Source: Cercophora sp. LCS_1 (Eukaryota > Ascomycota > Sordariomycetes > Sordariales > Lasiosphaeriaceae). Taken from it: a stretch of 64,000 nucleotides of DNA. The notes beneath the pieces are model-generated. The model saw only the letters and a program-made list of their open reading frames with translations. It did not search any database and had not been told where the DNA came from. Where the stretch lies: assembly GCA_036250225.1 (NCBI GenBank), contig JAPZLL010000017.1, positions 496,001-560,000 of the forward strand, read 5' to 3'. Positions 20,807 through 32,542 of the stretch are shown here, piece after piece. The stretch's first letter is position 1; every line of letters begins with the position of its first letter. The position numbers were made by a program, and so were the translations under genes.

Positions 20807-23185
20807 ATGGACGATGACAACTACTTCGCAGAAGCTGAGAGAGACCGGCGAGATGACAGGGAACTGGCTCCGGATGTTTTCGGGGGCTATAGTACCTATG
20901 CTGGACGTCCCGTTACCCAGTGGGTGGAGACAGAACGGAACGGGATCACCATAGAGAGCGACAAGGCGGTAAGTATTTCCGATTGACACAAACCGAGTTG
21001 TCAATAGCGGGCGGTGTTAATATCGCGTTGTTAGGAACTAGAGGCAGCGGAATTTGCTCGGGAGGAGCAAGAACGCGGACGGAAAGAGCTCTTGCGGCAT
21101 GTAGACGACGACTGGGTGCAAGTCTTGGATAATGGCTTTGCAGCGGCTTTCTTCAAACAAATAGAGCTTTTCGGTCGATACCAGTCCATCCCAAAATACG
21201 ACGAATCCGGCCCTACGGGGCTGTGCCGTCGATGCAGCACCTTTACCACCACAGTCGACTTGCGCAGCAGGCTGAAGCCATGCTTCAAGTGTCGGGTGCA
21301 GCCTCGACGCGCCCAAGCTGTGGAAGACCGGCTCGAGTTCCTCAGGGCGGCCTCATCACTCCGAGTCTGTCTGGCCCCGACATCTAAAGATCCAAGAGTT
21401 GACTTACAGGTCGGCTTCCCAGCCTTGCTGGAGCCCGATAGCGGACTCCGTTTCAAGCTCTTCAAGGAGTGGCTCTCGGTCTGCAGCGATCACCATCCTG
21501 TGTGCGAGCGAGACTACGGCAGGTTTTCTAGTGAGCCGCCTCGAACAGGGGCTCCCACTAGACTCATTGCCGTCGGGAGCGAGTATTTCGATGAGCCCCT
21601 GCGCCTCGTGACTTGCAACCAAGACTCCAACTCCAGCCCGAGGTATATCGCCCTGTCTCACTGCTGGGGCAACCTACCCGAGGAGCGCAAGCGGCAGTAC
21701 TGCACGACGACGGACAATATCTCGCGGCGGCTTGGGCAGGGGTTCCCCCTCGAAGAGCTTCCCAAGACGTTCCGGGACGCCGTCGCCGTCGCCAAGAAGC
21801 TCGGCGTCGAGTACCTCTGGATCGACTCTCTGTGCATAATCCAGTACGGCGACGACCTCGCCGACTGGAAGCGCGAGGCTAAGCGCATGGAGACCGTCTT
21901 TCGCAACGCTTACTGCACTATCGCCGCCACGTCCGCCAGGGACTCGGACGCAGGCTTCCTACGTGTGCCGTCGCCGCCGCCTCCGGGGGGCCGAGACGAC
22001 GAGAACGATGGCCACCATCGCCAAGCAAGACCATCCCCGAAGGAGAACCCCCCGCCGTCGTACATCACGCTTCGCTACTTTCCCCCCTCGTCTTCTTCGT
22101 CCTCCTCATCATCGCTGTCCTCCTCACCTTCATCTTCCTCGTCTTCCTCTTCCGCCCGCGAGGAAACAGTCTACATCAGCCGTGTCGCCCCCGACGACTT
22201 CCACGGGGACGTCGAGAGCGGGTCGCTCAACCGGCGCGCCTGGGTGCTGCAGGAGCGTGCCCTGTCCGCGCGGACGATCCACTTCACGTCCTCCCAGGCC
22301 TACTTCGAGTGCGGCCATGGCGTGCGGTGCGAGACGCTGACGCGCGTGCGCAACGCCCGCGCCCTACTCCTGGGCGACCCGGACTTCCCGCGGTCCATGA
22401 ACCTGCGTGCGACGGCGCGTGACAGGGTAGCGCTCTTCCAGCATCTGTTTGGCCTGTACTCGCGGCTGGGCATCACGGTGCCGACGGATAGGGCCCTTGC
22501 AATCGCCGGGATGGAGGAGAGGCTGGCCGGGGTGCTCAAGACGCGGGTTAGCTACGGCGTGTTCGAGAGGTACCTACATAGGGGATTGCTGTGGCAACGG
22601 CGGCGACGGCGACGGCGGCGGTCGTCCGGTGGTGGTGATGGTGATGGTGATGTTACAAGGACCAAGACGAGCGGCAAGATCGCTTACCCGGAGGACAGAC
22701 CCGTGCCATCGTGGTCGTGGATGGCGTACGAGGGCGAGATCCAGTATCTGGAGATCGACACGGACCTGATCGAGTGGGACCGGGATCTGCGTCTGGCCGA
22801 GGACGGAAGGGCGCTGCGCATGCGAGCGCGGCATTTTAGCCGGAGCTGTCGAGTGGAGCGAGACGACTCAAGAGACGCCTCATCTCGTTCCTACCTTGTC
22901 TTTGCAGATGAAAAGGACGGCTTAGGGTGGATCAGGTTCGATCGGAAGCCGCGGGTTCGAAACAGCCTGCGAGAGTACAGGTGCGTCGTCGTGGGGAGAG
23001 AGAGGACGAGATATCGCCCGGGATGGTTGGCAAGGTCTCGCGAGGGATGGGACTGCTATGTGTTGGTTGTGACGCCGGTCGAATTGGGCAGTGCACAGAG
23101 AGCTTTCGAGAGGGTTGCCGTGGGATGTGTACCCGTCAACTGTATTACGTTTCGTGACTCGAAGGCGAGCGACTCAGTCGTGTAG
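20807..23185 (+). CDS. HET-domain (heterokaryon incompatibility) protein
   Basis: Exons 20807-20968 and 21035-23185 (66-nt intron) encode 770 residues. After an acidic coiled N-terminus come two CxxC pairs (GLCRRC and CFKC, around residues 117-142), possibly zinc-binding. The HET domain (PF06985) runs from about residue 255: YIALSHCWG, then LPKTFRDAVAVAKKLGVEYLWIDSLCI, then RMETVFRNAYCTIAATSA, and after an insert LNRRAWVLQERALSARTIHF. The insert holds a serine-rich run of about 25 residues encoded by a TCC/TCG repeat, and an Arg/Gly/Asp simple repeat lies further on. HET domains trigger cell death after non-self fusion or act in related recognition. The partner is unknown. Confidence 0.92.
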
Positions 23186-23229
23186 CACAGTTAGCTCGTT
23201 CCTCTAGCGATATTCAACTGCGATACCTT

Positions 23230-23690
23230 TTACCGCCTTGTATCCTCTCGCCAACTCTTGTGTGGAGGTGCCCGAGCAACGTTGATACCAAGACGTGCCA
23301 AGTCGCCTGTCAGACCAAAAACGGCATAAACGTTACCTAGCTTGTCAGTTGCATCGAGGGAGCGAACGTGGTTCAGTAGCATCAGCAGGCTGAGACTATC
23401 GGCCCTGGCCCTAACAAGCTCCCGCAACGCGATGAATCGGAGCGCGCCTGCATTTCCGCGAGCGGAATTCGTAGGATTTTTCTTAGGAGCACGTCGAGCA
23501 TGATCTTCATCGATAGCCCTCTGGCGAGAATCTCCCACGGCGCTTCTCTCACACCGCAAGTCACGGTGACATCCCGACCCAGGGCAACCTCCTGTAGAAC
23601 CCACATGCGGGTGAACCACTTCTTCTTCGCCAGGTCCCGCCGCCAAGCCCCCACAGCGTATGCTTGATAGGCATTCCGGGTGGCTAAGAT
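23230..23690 (-). pseudogene. Relic of a second HET-domain gene
   Basis: On the minus strand KKWFTRMWVLQEVALGRDV (about 23,570-23,640) matches the W-x-R-x-W-V-x-Q-E motif late in the HET domain. About 180 nt later, in another frame, DATDKLGNVYAVFGLTGD matches the typical D-x-R-D-K-V-Y-A-L-x-G-L motif that follows the domain. The frame changes near 23,455. The N-terminal half of the HET domain (SHCWG and WIDSLCI motifs) is missing. This is a truncated, frameshifted copy that ends convergently with the intact HET gene. Confidence 0.65.
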
Positions 23691-24098
23691 GAGAAGTCCA
23701 AGGTGTTACAAACGAGATGTTGCTGGGTAAGGTGCCTTGGGTTTGGGTGCGCATGCTCCCGCCCAAGCAAACCCGACGACTCCCATCACCAACTTCACGT
23801 ACCAGTTGCCATATGCAATGCATTATCATTATATCCCCCATACCCCATCATATGCTAAGCTATCTCTCCGCCGGTGACAAAATCTAACTAATTATGTTTT
23901 CGTTTCAGCGCCCTTTCCAACAGCCTTCATATCTCCAAATATTGCCCTCGTATGTATGCACCCCGGTATCCAAGCCGTCATTCATGTTCCCAACTGACAA
24001 AAGACATCCAGTCATCACTACCCAGCTCGGCCAAGACACAAGGCATTGGCGGAGCAGATTACGATGTCCGGCCACCCTTCTCAAATTGCCTTCTCAAA
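23691..24098. other. Intergenic, nothing seen
   Basis: About 410 bp between the HET relic and the chitin deacetylase stop codon, without recognisable features. Confidence 0.5.
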
Positions 24099-25548
24099 TC
24101 AGCTGCAAGTGCCAAAGCCCGGCTGGCATCCGGCTCCGCAGTACTCGCCCGTTGAGCCGCTAAGGAAAAAAGGTCTCTTGTTAGCGACTAATTACGCGGC
24201 GCACACACATTGAACGATGGAAGACTTACCAATAGCCCCACTGCGAGCAACAGTTTCCAAATGGCGATCCCAAGCAGGTAAACCGGCCCCCGCTGTTAGC
24301 GGCGCAGCTCCCGTCCGTCGACGGCGCCAACCCACCACCACCACCGCCTCCACCGCCGCCTCCTCCTCCGCCGCCGCCGCCAACGGCAGCACCAGTCGCC
24401 GCATTGCGATACCAATTCCCACTAGGATCACCAAGACATTCGCCCACGGTCACAGCCCTGTACCCACGACCCTGTGCCGTCTGCAAGATGTGCTCGGCGA
24501 GCGCCTGCACGGTCCACTGATGCACATCATGCTCGAGACTGATATACCTACCGCCGCCGCCCGGCGCGACCGCGTTGTCGAAGATGGCCATGCTAGTCCC
24601 GATGGCGCTAGGGGAGTCGTTGCTGTAATCCAGCGTGTCGATGTTCCACATGATGACGTGGTAGCCCAGCGCGGCCATATCCGCGAGGCAGCCGCCGTTG
24701 CAGTTGCCGTACGGCGGACGCATGTACGTGGGGAAGAAGCCAAAGATGTCACGCATGATCTCCTCCACGCCCGCCATCTGCAGCCGCCTATTGGCCGAGG
24801 AGAGCCCGTTGAGGTCCGGGTGGGCGAAGGTGTGGGAGGCGATCTGGTGGCCCTCGGCGTGCATCCTGCGCAGGACGTCCGGGTAGGGCGCCTGGCGTGT
24901 GTCGGCCCAGTTGACGCCGTTGATGAAGAAGGTGGACTTGGCGCCGTAGCGCGCGAGGATGTCGAGGAGCTGGGAGGTGTAGACGAAGGGCCCGTCGTCG
25001 AAGGTTATGGCGATCGTTCCGGGGACGGTGCATGCTGCGATTTGGACTCCTACATTTACCGGGGGTTAGCTAAATCCGATGTTTGGTTGGGTGAGTGGCT
25101 TTTTTTTTTTTTTCTTACCGTAGGGAACGCTCCCGAATTGCGGGCGCGGGACGTCGAGAATGCCGCCAGTTCCTCCGCCTCCACCGCCTCCACCACCACC
25201 ACCTCCTCCTCCTCCGCCTCCTCCGCTACAGGTGCCAAACTGCGACTGGCAGCCCGTCCCACAATGCGCATCTGTCACGCCGCACCAGTTATACTGTGAG
25301 CAGCACTGGCCGGCGGCGCAGGACCCGATGCCGGCTCCGCACGTCTCGCGCTTCTGCAGCAATTTGAGGTCGCGGGGGTGTTGTCTGGGCGACATTTGCG
25401 GTGACGCAGCATCTCGGTCGCTAATAAGTGCACCACCCGCTGTGCCTGTGTGTGTGTTTGCCCCTGCCGCTGCCGCTGTGGACCCCAGCGGGAACGGGTG
25501 TAATAACCACAGGGCCGAAGCCAAGGGCAAACTCAATCTCGAGCGCAT
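24099..25548 (-). CDS. Chitin deacetylase (CE4) with CBM18 modules at both ends
   Basis: Exons 25548-25119, 25049-24230 and 24159-24099 give 436 residues; introns are 69 and 70 nt. Order: signal peptide (MRSRLSLPLASALWLL), first chitin-binding CBM18 (CGAGIGSCAAGQCCSQYNWC), an 18-residue poly-Gly linker, the NodB deacetylase domain, a 17-residue poly-Gly linker, and a second CBM18 split by the last intron (FGNCCSQWGYC...CQPGFGTC). NodB motifs are TFDDGPF (metal Asp), SHTFAHPDL (metal His pair), RPPYGNC and WNIDTLDY. The enzyme removes acetyl groups from chitin outside the cell, in wall remodelling or chitin use. A third exon of 61 nt completing the CBM18 confirms the splice model. Confidence 0.93.
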
Positions 25549-27556
25549 GACTTCTGGTTGGGGGAAAGAGCGGATAAACAGCCGCCCTTGTAAGTAACAA
25601 TAGGTAATACCACCCGGTGGTATTAGCGACAACTAGTGTGTGTGATAAAGGTCAATAAGACGGTCGTCGTATATTAATGAGTTCCGGTATAAGTTTACCA
25701 GGTTTTCTTGTCGACGGGAGAGAGTGGGAATTAAATTATATATTAAAAAAAAAAGATCAGGAAATCGGGAATAAACCACGCGCACACGCCCATCAGGTGC
25801 TTCTTATTTGTTTGTTCCCAGTCATCAGTCCCCTCTCAGCCCTCATAGCCCACTTCGGCTTCCTTCCCCGCCTCCCCCTCTCCCTGGCTGGCAGCCAGAT
25901 AGGGAAGGCCGAGCGAGAAGAATAGGCAAAGCATGATTCAGCGGTCTGCACCTCGCATCGCATCGCGGATACGGGTTGATCCCAGATCCAGGTCAGGTCA
26001 GCTCAGGTCAGCTCAGGGCAGGCCAGGGTAGCAGGGAAGGGAACAAATCTCGTGTTGGGTCAAGTCGAGTCGGTCGGTCGCTCGATGGGCCGCGGCGGTG
26101 GCAGGGGTGGGAGGGGTGAGGGGACGGAATATGCAACCTAGGAAACAAACAAACATGGAAATCCCTTCCCTTTCCCGAGACGGGAAAAGCTTGACCTGCC
26201 CTGCCGTGTGGGCCCCTCGTGTCGGTTGAGTCACGAGTTCGGGTGTTGGTGGTGAGCTGAACAGGTGCAAGTTGGCAAAACCGCGAGGAGATGGCCGGAG
26301 AAGAGGGGAAGGGCGGGGCCGTGATTGGCCGCGCCTGCCCATTGCCATCCATCGCTGCGCGCATCATCAGATGTCGATGGGGACTTTTCGATAGCGTTAC
26401 CCCGCACCGCAACCGACTTGCAACCCCACCACACATGAACCCCAAATGCGTGACGATGCGTTTGCTTATTATCTAATTTTCTCGGAGACGGGACAGCAGC
26501 CGCAGCAGTGACGCCACGCCGTTCTTTTGCATGGTGAGCGATGAACCGCTCCTGTTGCTGATGGCGATCCTACTTACTCTGAACAAAGTAATATTTCGAC
26601 CAAAACAGGAAGCTCACACCTCGGTCAGCGACCGCGTGACTCCCTTCGCTCCAACGTTCCCGCCTTACACAGCAGCGGCTTAAGCACGAGGATCGTGATC
26701 CGACGTCCCTTTTTTTGTTAGCCACCCCCCTCTTCGTGTTGTTCTTGACTGACTTGCGATTTCGTTTCTTCATGCGTTACTATTTTCGCCCATCACGTTT
26801 TTCCGACCCGTGACATCCAACACAGGGTACCCCTCAAGCATCATCAGCCCAGTAACTAATAACCCGAGCAACAACAATCTTGGCGGCGGGTTTGCGTTGA
26901 TCTCGTATTGCTCATCTCTTGGCAGGAGGTATTTAGCTACCTAGTAATATCCATCTGCCCTGTGGATACTGCCACGGCACATCTTTGAAGAGTTGGGGAT
27001 GGGAACGGGAAGCGAAGAAGCCAAGTTCAATAAAGAGAAAAACAGTGGGGGGATACGACGTTGATGATTCACTCGAGTATGGGCCGTATGTAAGCCCAGC
27101 ACACCGCCGTCCCCGCTATCCGAACGCGATAATCACGTTGGAAAACCGGGGCTGCGGGTTGAATCCGGTAAGCGGATATCGGCAGTGGGGGGTGGCAACG
27201 AGAGCGGAAGGTGATAATAGCCGAACCCGTATCCGTATCCTCGGTGCAATTCGTGTGGGTTATGGTGCGTCTAGGTGAGATTCTTCTGTTATGGATTCGG
27301 CATTTTTCTGCGGTGGTGATACTGCAAGGTGAGCTGCAAGATGAAATAATGAAAGCATTTTCCCCCCAGGTCATGGATAGTAGGACTAATAACAAAGCGA
27401 CGACGATTCGAATAAACTTTTGTATGATCGCCTTGATGGCTGAACATTCCCGACGTGAACCGGCGACCTTCCATCCGCCATGTCCCACTGAAGAATCATC
27501 CCCCCGACTAATATGATCCGATCCAGAACTTGTAGATACCCCTGACGAATTACTCC
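25549..27556. other. Two-kilobase intergenic region
   Basis: Upstream of the chitin deacetylase and downstream of the GMC gene. 25,990-26,035 is a short imperfect repeat of tcaggtcagc-type units (CAGGTCAGCT repeated). Many short ORFs occur on both strands but none shows a family motif. No RNA gene was recognised. Confidence 0.5.
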
Positions 27557-30259
27557 TCAATCCCCAACGCACCCCAGAATGACATCAGCCGCCCGCCCCG
27601 CGACAGCATAGAGCGTCGACATCATGTGCGAAGTTAGCTGGAAAGGGAGTATCCCGGCGTCGACAACGTGCAGGTTTTCGGTGCTGTAGACGCTAAATTG
27701 TAGGAAAGAAACCCCACTGTCAGCAGAGATTCATAGGTATGACAATGCCCAGTCCTTGCAGACTGCTCCCCCACTCGAAGAGGGTAAAAAAGAATACGGG
27801 ATCGATGCGAAATACCCGACCACGAAAAAGGCGCAGCCTCACCCACGCCCCCTAATTACTTCAAGCGATGAAAGGGGGAAAAAATGGAAAGGTAAAAATA
27901 AGATACGAGAAGGGGAGGCAAAGAAAGAAAGAAGGAAAAAAAGAAAGAAAGAAAAGAAAGAAACCCACCGCAACCGATCATCCACAACTCCGCCCAACCC
28001 CCTAGGTAGCATTGCAGTGCTCCCAATCCAGTGGCTAGCACCGAACGAGGTGTTGCGATACCAAGCGAGGTAAGCTTCGTCAGTGCTGTTCGCCCCGATA
28101 TCAGACGGGTTATAGTACGCGTCTGCGACGATGTTTCGCAGCGGAGCTGAGGTGAAGACTTGTCGCGAGGCCCGCGCAATGGCGACGGCTACGGCGGCGT
28201 CGAAATCGTCGGTGAGAAGCCGCGGGGTGATGACGGGGTGTTCGAGCGGGTTTGGTGAGGCGATGTGTACGTGGCCTCGGGAGAGGGGGACCAGGGGCCA
28301 GAAGGCTGAGAATAGGGTTGTGCCGCCGCTGTCGGCTAACAATTCGGCTACTGGGACTTGATTCGAGTCGGATGATTCGTTAGCCAGGTGGGCTGCACGT
28401 TGAGTAATAAGATATTCTAGCGCGGAAAGGGTACGGTATTGCACAATACCTACGTTGGTGCGTGGTTATCAGGTCGATGGTCGCGTTGAGGATGGCTTCG
28501 GCGCCGGCCATGTTGACGGCTGCTTTGGCGTCTACGAGGGCTTGAGCCCTTTTGCTGAGGGACTCGGGCGAGAGTAGGCCGCTTGCGTGGGAGGACGATA
28601 CTAGGTAGCAACGTGAACACGGGGTCGGAAGCGCGGACAGACGGACGGTGAGGAGTGAGGACGGAACGCTTACGGCTTCCAAACAGCTCCTTGATACCGA
28701 TCAGCGAGATCTCGGGCCCAAAGAGATTCCGGTTGTCGATGACGGATGTGTCATTCTGAAAAGTCTGCGAGACGAGAGCGTAGGTCGCCGTGCCGGGCTG
28801 GTCCTAATCACCTTGGCCAAGGCATGATCAGCAAACTAACTATTCCCGTCTACGCCTGTACGAACTCGTTACCAGAGGGGAGAGGACATACGTTCAGGTT
28901 GGAACCCACGCCAGGCAAGTCAGCAACAATGTCAATACCTGCCGCCCTGAGAACATCAGGCCTGCCAATCCCCGACCTTTCCAGGATTGGAGCGGATGCG
29001 AGCGCCCCGGCCGACAGGATAACCCCCTTTGCAGCATAGGCTTTGAAGAAGCCTCCCTTCGAAGGCACAGTCCCGTTGGAGGGCACAAATGCGACACCAG
29101 TAGCGGTGGCGTGACGCCCAAAAAGCACCCGGTCCACCTTATGTGTCGCCAGGACGGTAAGTGTAGGGCGCTGCTGGTCCGGCGCCCAGAGGAGGCCATC
29201 GGCAGCTGACGACCGTCGGATTTTACCTGTGGCGGGGTCATACCATATGGTGTACATGGTCGCCGCCGACGAGACCAACGCTCGGTTGGAGAGATCGTTG
29301 CCGACGGTAACGCCAGGGAAGACGGCAGGTACCGCCTCCTTAAATCGCGCCACCAGGCCAGGGACGCGCATGGGGGTCTGGAAGTGTGTCAAACTGGGGG
29401 TTCGAGGACAGATTTGCCCGCCCAAGGCTCTGGAATTAGCGACATACCGGAAAAGACGTGTTGATAAACCCGTGATGCCCGTGGACGAGGGGCTCGACCC
29501 CAGCGCCCTGAGCCAGTTGCGTCGCGTCGGGCGGGATGTTTCTCTCGGCTGCCAACATGTGCTAATAGTATTCCCAAAGGCCGAGTCGGTCAGCTCCCTT
29601 CCTCTACCGAATCACACCCCTTTATAAGCACTGATTCTCACCTTCTCAAGACTCTCCCAGTTCCACCCCGGATTCCCCAGCGTCTCCAGCTGATCAATCT
29701 CGGCCCTGGAAGGCCGGTACCACACCATGCCGTTGACTTTTGCGGTTAGTATACCTCAACTCACAGACAAAGAAAGAAAGGAAACCCAGAACACTCACTC
29801 GAAGTAGAACCCCCAATACAAGCACCGCTATCGATAGACCAAGCCAAGGGCTCGCCGTCCTCGCCACGCGCCGGGTACTGCCAGTTGCAGACCGAAGACT
29901 GGAACGGCCTCTCCTCAGCGTTGAACACGACCGGGTTCCAGGACGCGTCCGGGCCGGCCTCGATGATTAGGACCGAGTGACCTTTGCTGCTGAGCTAGAT
30001 ATCGCAGGGAGAATTATTTCTCGGCCATCGGGAACGGGGAAATAAGTGATTTGTTTCCCCTGGAAAATCGTTTAGGGGGGATGAAGGTGGAATCCGATAC
30101 CTTGTTACCAACAGTCAGTCCACTGAGTCCTGCGCCAGCAACGATATAGTCGAACGTCTTGCCAGCGGCGACGCCCGTGTCGTTCGTGACGATGGTCCCC
30201 AGCGCGCCATGGTATGCGCCCAGAGCGAAGGCCAAGAGAGAACAGTTGGTCCGATGCAT
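27557..30259 (-). CDS. GMC oxidoreductase (AA3-type FAD flavoenzyme), nine exons
   Basis: Exons 30259-30101, 29994-29799, 29736-29642, 29561-29448, 29377-28892, 28803-28674, 28600-28454, 28416-27969 and 27692-27557 add to 1,911 nt (636 residues). The N-terminus resembles a signal peptide (NCSLLAFALGAYHGALG). The FAD dinucleotide motif is GAGLSG (residues 42-47), followed by VLIIEAGPD. The GMC signatures are GGSTSINGMVWYRPS and the SAGALASAPILERSGIG stretch. The catalytic His lies in GASHWIGSTAM, and the second His region is GILPFQLTSHMMST. It oxidises an alcohol, sugar or aryl alcohol, reducing O2 or a quinone; the substrate is not set by sequence. Seven of the introns are 46-106 nt or just above; the remaining two are odd: 37 nt (28453-28417) and 276 nt (27968-27693). 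Confidence 0.9.
27693..27968 (-). other. Unusually long intron of the GMC gene with polypyrimidine tract
   Basis: The intron opens GTGGGT and closes TTTAG. On the + strand 27,884-27,962 is almost pure purine (AAAGAAAGAAAG-type microsatellite), so the transcript carries a long polypyrimidine run just downstream of the 5' splice site. At 276 nt it is several times longer than the other introns in this window. Confidence 0.7.
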
Positions 30260-30979
30260 CGGGGGATATTATCCGAGAAGAGGACGTGGGTAAGGTAGGT
30301 GGGTATGTAGGTAGGTAGGCTTTCAGAATTGGATGCAACGACGTAGAAGCTAAATACCGACGCGAATTTCGCAACTGAGGGGTTGTCTCATCTTTTCGGG
30401 AAGACTGCATCACTAAAGTCCGAAGGGGTTGGTTGGTTGACGCCGACTGCAATATGTACTTGTGATGATATCCGACCAATCGGCGATTGGTGCGACACAA
30501 CGCAAGACATTCCGGTACGATTTGGTCAAATAATGGAGCGGGGTGGTGGAACGAACAGGTCGGGCAGCGACAAGGGAGGACGGAGGGACTGGCAATGCCA
30601 ATGGAGACGCTCTACGACTTCCAGGGTTCGCTTGACAGAAAAAGCACCCTTTAGGCGCCCCCATCCAAGGCGGCTGGCCTGCGTCCGCTTCCCGAGCGTC
30701 TCCAGAAGTGCAGCTTCCATCAGCTGCGCCAAAGTGACGGTCCGAACAAGGCGCCATTAAGGGATTCAGTGAGAAAAAAAAAATAAAAAAATTCTGGGTA
30801 CCAATGTAAGATCCACGCCTCAGCCTCAACAGAGGAAAAGCGATCAACGATCTAGGGGTTGCGCAAGCAAGTAGGTTGTCTATGGGTATCAGTCTATAAA
30901 TCATCATCGTCGTCGCAAAAAAAAAAAAAAAAAAAACAAGGCCAGAGCCAAGTCGAAGAAGGAAATCAAGAGAACGGCA
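30260..30979. other. Intergenic with poly-A tracts
   Basis: About 720 bp between the GMC start and the 3' end of the acyltransferase gene. A-rich runs lie near 30,774-30,791 and 30,917-30,937. No gene was seen. Confidence 0.5.
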
Positions 30980-32542
30980 CTAAAAAGGAGCAACAGAGCA
31001 ATACCCCCCCAACTCCCCCTTGTCGCAAATCCTCTCCATCTCATCCACGCTCAACGCCAACAACAACTCCCAATCGGCCTCGCCCCTGGTAACGCCCTTC
31101 CTCGGCAAGATGTTCATCGCCCCCGGAAACGGCGACCAACACTTGCGCACAAAATCCGGCTTGCCATCCCCTTGGACGCCAGGAATCCCAAAATCCATGT
31201 CACCGCCCAGCGTCGTCCACACACTCGCATCAACACCCGTCCTACCCCGATCAACCGCATGCCTGACGGCCCGATCAACCGTGGGTGGCTTCCATTTCTG
31301 GTCCGGGTCGACGCTTGCGGCGGCAACACTAACATGCCTCTCCAGCATATCATTGGCATCCAAGGTCGTGATGGCCTGCCGAATCAACCACGCCGCTTCA
31401 GCTGCCTTGTCGTAGGGAGGTGACACGGACGTGGCCCCGACAAGCTGGTCAACTGTCGTCTGCGCAAGGACACGCATAAACATGTTGCCCATGTATGCGT
31501 TGTCGAGACCCATCTTGCGACGGATGTCAACGGCGGTCGCGAACGTGGTTGTTTCCGAGCGGTGAACCTTGCCGAGGGCTAGACGCACACGGATGGTGTG
31601 CACCCAGGTTAGGGCTTGGAGGTGGTCGGAGACGGAGATGAATGCGCTGTCGCCGTGGAGGTTGCGGACGTGGGCGCGTCCCATGGGGTGGAGGTTGTTG
31701 ACCAGTGAGGAGGAGAGGGTGAAGATTTTGGCTGTGCCGGGGGCTTGCGGGCCGGGAACTGGTGGGTCGGGGAGGGCCGCGTATTCCGGGAGGGAGAGAG
31801 CGGTGGGTAGGGAAGGGAGGGTGGCGCTGATTTTTTGGGCCGCGGATATCTTGAAGATCTTGAGGGACGTGAGGTGGAGGGATGAACCCGGGCTGGCGGG
31901 AGCCGGGGAGGTGAATGCCGCGAGGAAGGAAACGACGCTGCCGCCGTCCAGCAAACCGTGGTGCAGCGACAAACCGAGGAGGAGACCGCCGGGGATGAAG
32001 TTGATCTTGAGAGTGGCGGGTGGGACGGCGACGTCGGGGCCTTCGACGCTGGGGAGCAAGCAGAGCGTGCTCTTGTCCATGGCTACCGGGAGACCGTTGC
32101 GGGTTGTCAAGTCCTGGTAGGTGTAGGGGAAGGTGTTGTCGTCCCAGATCTGAACGGTGAAAACGTCGCTTGCCAAAACGGCTAGGATGGAGCGGCGAGG
32201 ATCCGTTGAGTAGATGACGCGCGGGTGGTGAGCCTCGCTGCCGTTGATGAAGACGCCGCTTAGGAAGGGATACTTTGTGAGGACGTGGTTGAGACGGCCT
32301 TTGAGGAACTCGATTGCGGCTTGATGGTCCGATGCGGTGTTGGTGTGCTTGAACCCGAGGATCAAGGGGATGTAGCCTTGAGGAGCCGTGTAGTCGAGGG
32401 CCGTCATGGGGAGCGTCTCGGTGAGGCTGTCGATCCACTGTTTGATGAGACCAGCTGGGGGCTTGAGAGTGAAAGGTCTGTCACCTACCTGTTTGGGGAT
32501 TCTGTCCTTGGGACAGAGAGTGCGGTTGTTGGAATTCATCAT
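30980..32542 (-). CDS. BAHD-type acyltransferase (transferase family PF02458)
   Basis: A single-exon gene of 520 residues. The catalytic motif HHxxxDG is intact (His194-His195, Asp199-Gly200 in LSLHHGLLDGG), and a DFG-containing strand (GGDMDFGIPGV) stands in the place of the structural DFGWG motif. Length and layout fit fungal acyl-CoA-dependent O- or N-acyltransferases such as trichothecene 3-O-acetyltransferase-like proteins. The ATG pair at 32542/32539 (MMNSNN) is the only plausible start. It is in the same orientation as the GMC oxidoreductase 720 bp away, so the two might act on one metabolite. There is no PKS, NRPS or terpene synthase in the window, so a biosynthetic cluster is not supported. 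Confidence 0.9.
   Translation of the reverse strand: MMNSNNRTLCPKDRIPKQVGDRPFTLKPPAGLIKQWIDSLTETLPMTALDYTAPQGYIPLILGFKHTNTASDHQAAIEFLKGRLNHVLTKYPFLSGVFINGSEAHHPRVIYSTDPRRSILAVLASDVFTVQIWDDNTFPYTYQDLTTRNGLPVAMDKSTLCLLPSVEGPDVAVPPATLKINFIPGGLLLGLSLHHGLLDGGSVVSFLAAFTSPAPASPGSSLHLTSLKIFKISAAQKISATLPSLPTALSLPEYAALPDPPVPGPQAPGTAKIFTLSSSLVNNLHPMGRAHVRNLHGDSAFISVSDHLQALTWVHTIRVRLALGKVHRSETTTFATAVDIRRKMGLDNAYMGNMFMRVLAQTTVDQLVGATSVSPPYDKAAEAAWLIRQAITTLDANDMLERHVSVAAASVDPDQKWKPPTVDRAVRHAVDRGRTGVDASVWTTLGGDMDFGIPGVQGDGKPDFVRKCWSPFPGAMNILPRKGVTRGEADWELLLALSVDEMERICDKGELGGYCSVAPF

Noticed and set aside
27557..32542. Secondary-metabolite cluster (GMC plus BAHD)
   Set aside because: No backbone enzyme (PKS, NRPS, terpene cyclase, DMATS) or pathway regulator in the window.
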